Shown piece after piece: positions 6,686 through 6,727 of a stretch of 6,727 bases of DNA (the stretch's first letter is position 1; each line of letters starts with the position of its first letter). The DNA comes from Bacteroidales bacterium. GTDB lineage: Bacteria; Bacteroidota; Bacteroidia; Bacteroidales; JAAUTT01. The notes under the pieces were generated by a model. The model was not told the origin of the DNA and made no database searches. It was given only the letters and a program-made list of their open reading frames with translations. Made by a program: the position numbers and the translations under genes. The stretch covers positions 1 to 6,727 of the forward strand of contig JAAUTT010000239.1 of NCBI GenBank assembly GCA_012031335.1. Direction: 5' to 3'.

Positions 6686-6727
6686 CAAATAGTTAGTTCC
6701 TGTGTTAGATATTCATTATTCAAAAAT
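6685..6727 (-). CDS. Possible C-terminal end of a convergent gene, cut by window edge
   Basis: On the minus strand one frame is open from the right edge for 13 codons (FLNNEYLTQELTI) and ends with TGA at 6687-6685, directly against the terminator stem. The other two minus-strand frames stop within the first four codons from the edge. Position before a hairpin with a T-rich minus-strand tail suggests the end of a convergent gene. The fragment is too short to identify, and a frame this long could be chance. Confidence 0.3.
   Translation of the reverse strand, partial: FLNNEYLTQELTI

Noticed and set aside
6391..6688. Minus-strand open frames of 82 and 71 codons
   Set aside because: They are antisense to the MutS-like ATPase domain (Walker B to C-terminus), and one crosses the terminator hairpin.

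Overview
The window looks like chromosomal DNA from a member of the Bacteroidota, probably uncultured. The basis is the character of the cytochrome bd subunits, a PAS/helix-turn-helix regulator of a type common in that phylum, a short MutS-like ATPase, AT-leaning intergenic DNA and a possible TTTG-N19-TAnnTT promoter. This is recognition from memory, not a database result.

Left part, minus strand (1-2666): the cydAB operon for cytochrome bd quinol oxidase. cydA (2666 to 1129) is followed by cydB with a TAATG stop/start overlap. cydB runs off the left edge, probably only a few codons short of its stop. As read, cydA loses its frame twice near its 3' end, although the conserved C-terminus continues in the other frames. 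A 283-bp leader (2667-2949) upstream of cydA is rich in palindromes, including a Crp/Fnr-shaped site (TGTAA-N6-TTACA) and an 18-bp perfect palindrome. Middle, minus strand (2950-4142): a 397-residue one-component regulator (PAS, PAS, coiled linker, LuxR-type HTH) with a C-x10-C-x2-C-P cluster in the second PAS. It is split by one missing base.

Right part, plus strand (4291-6621): three overlapping genes, divergent from the regulator. They encode a 101-residue three-helix membrane protein, a stand-alone ABC ATPase, and a 453-residue MutS-like ATPase without the N-terminal mismatch-recognition domain. Gene overlaps of 17 and 4 bases suggest one translationally coupled operon. A strong hairpin at 6660-6685 closes it, and the end of a convergent gene may enter from the right edge.

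The main caution is six apparent single-base frameshifts in three conserved genes (cydA x2, regulator x1, mutS-like x3), most of them at short A/T runs. In each case the conserved protein resumes at once in another frame, so base-calling or assembly error is more likely than multiple pseudogenes. The most interesting biology is the membrane protein + ABC ATPase + MutS-like operon, for which I know no established function, and the possible redox-sensing regulator between it and cydAB.
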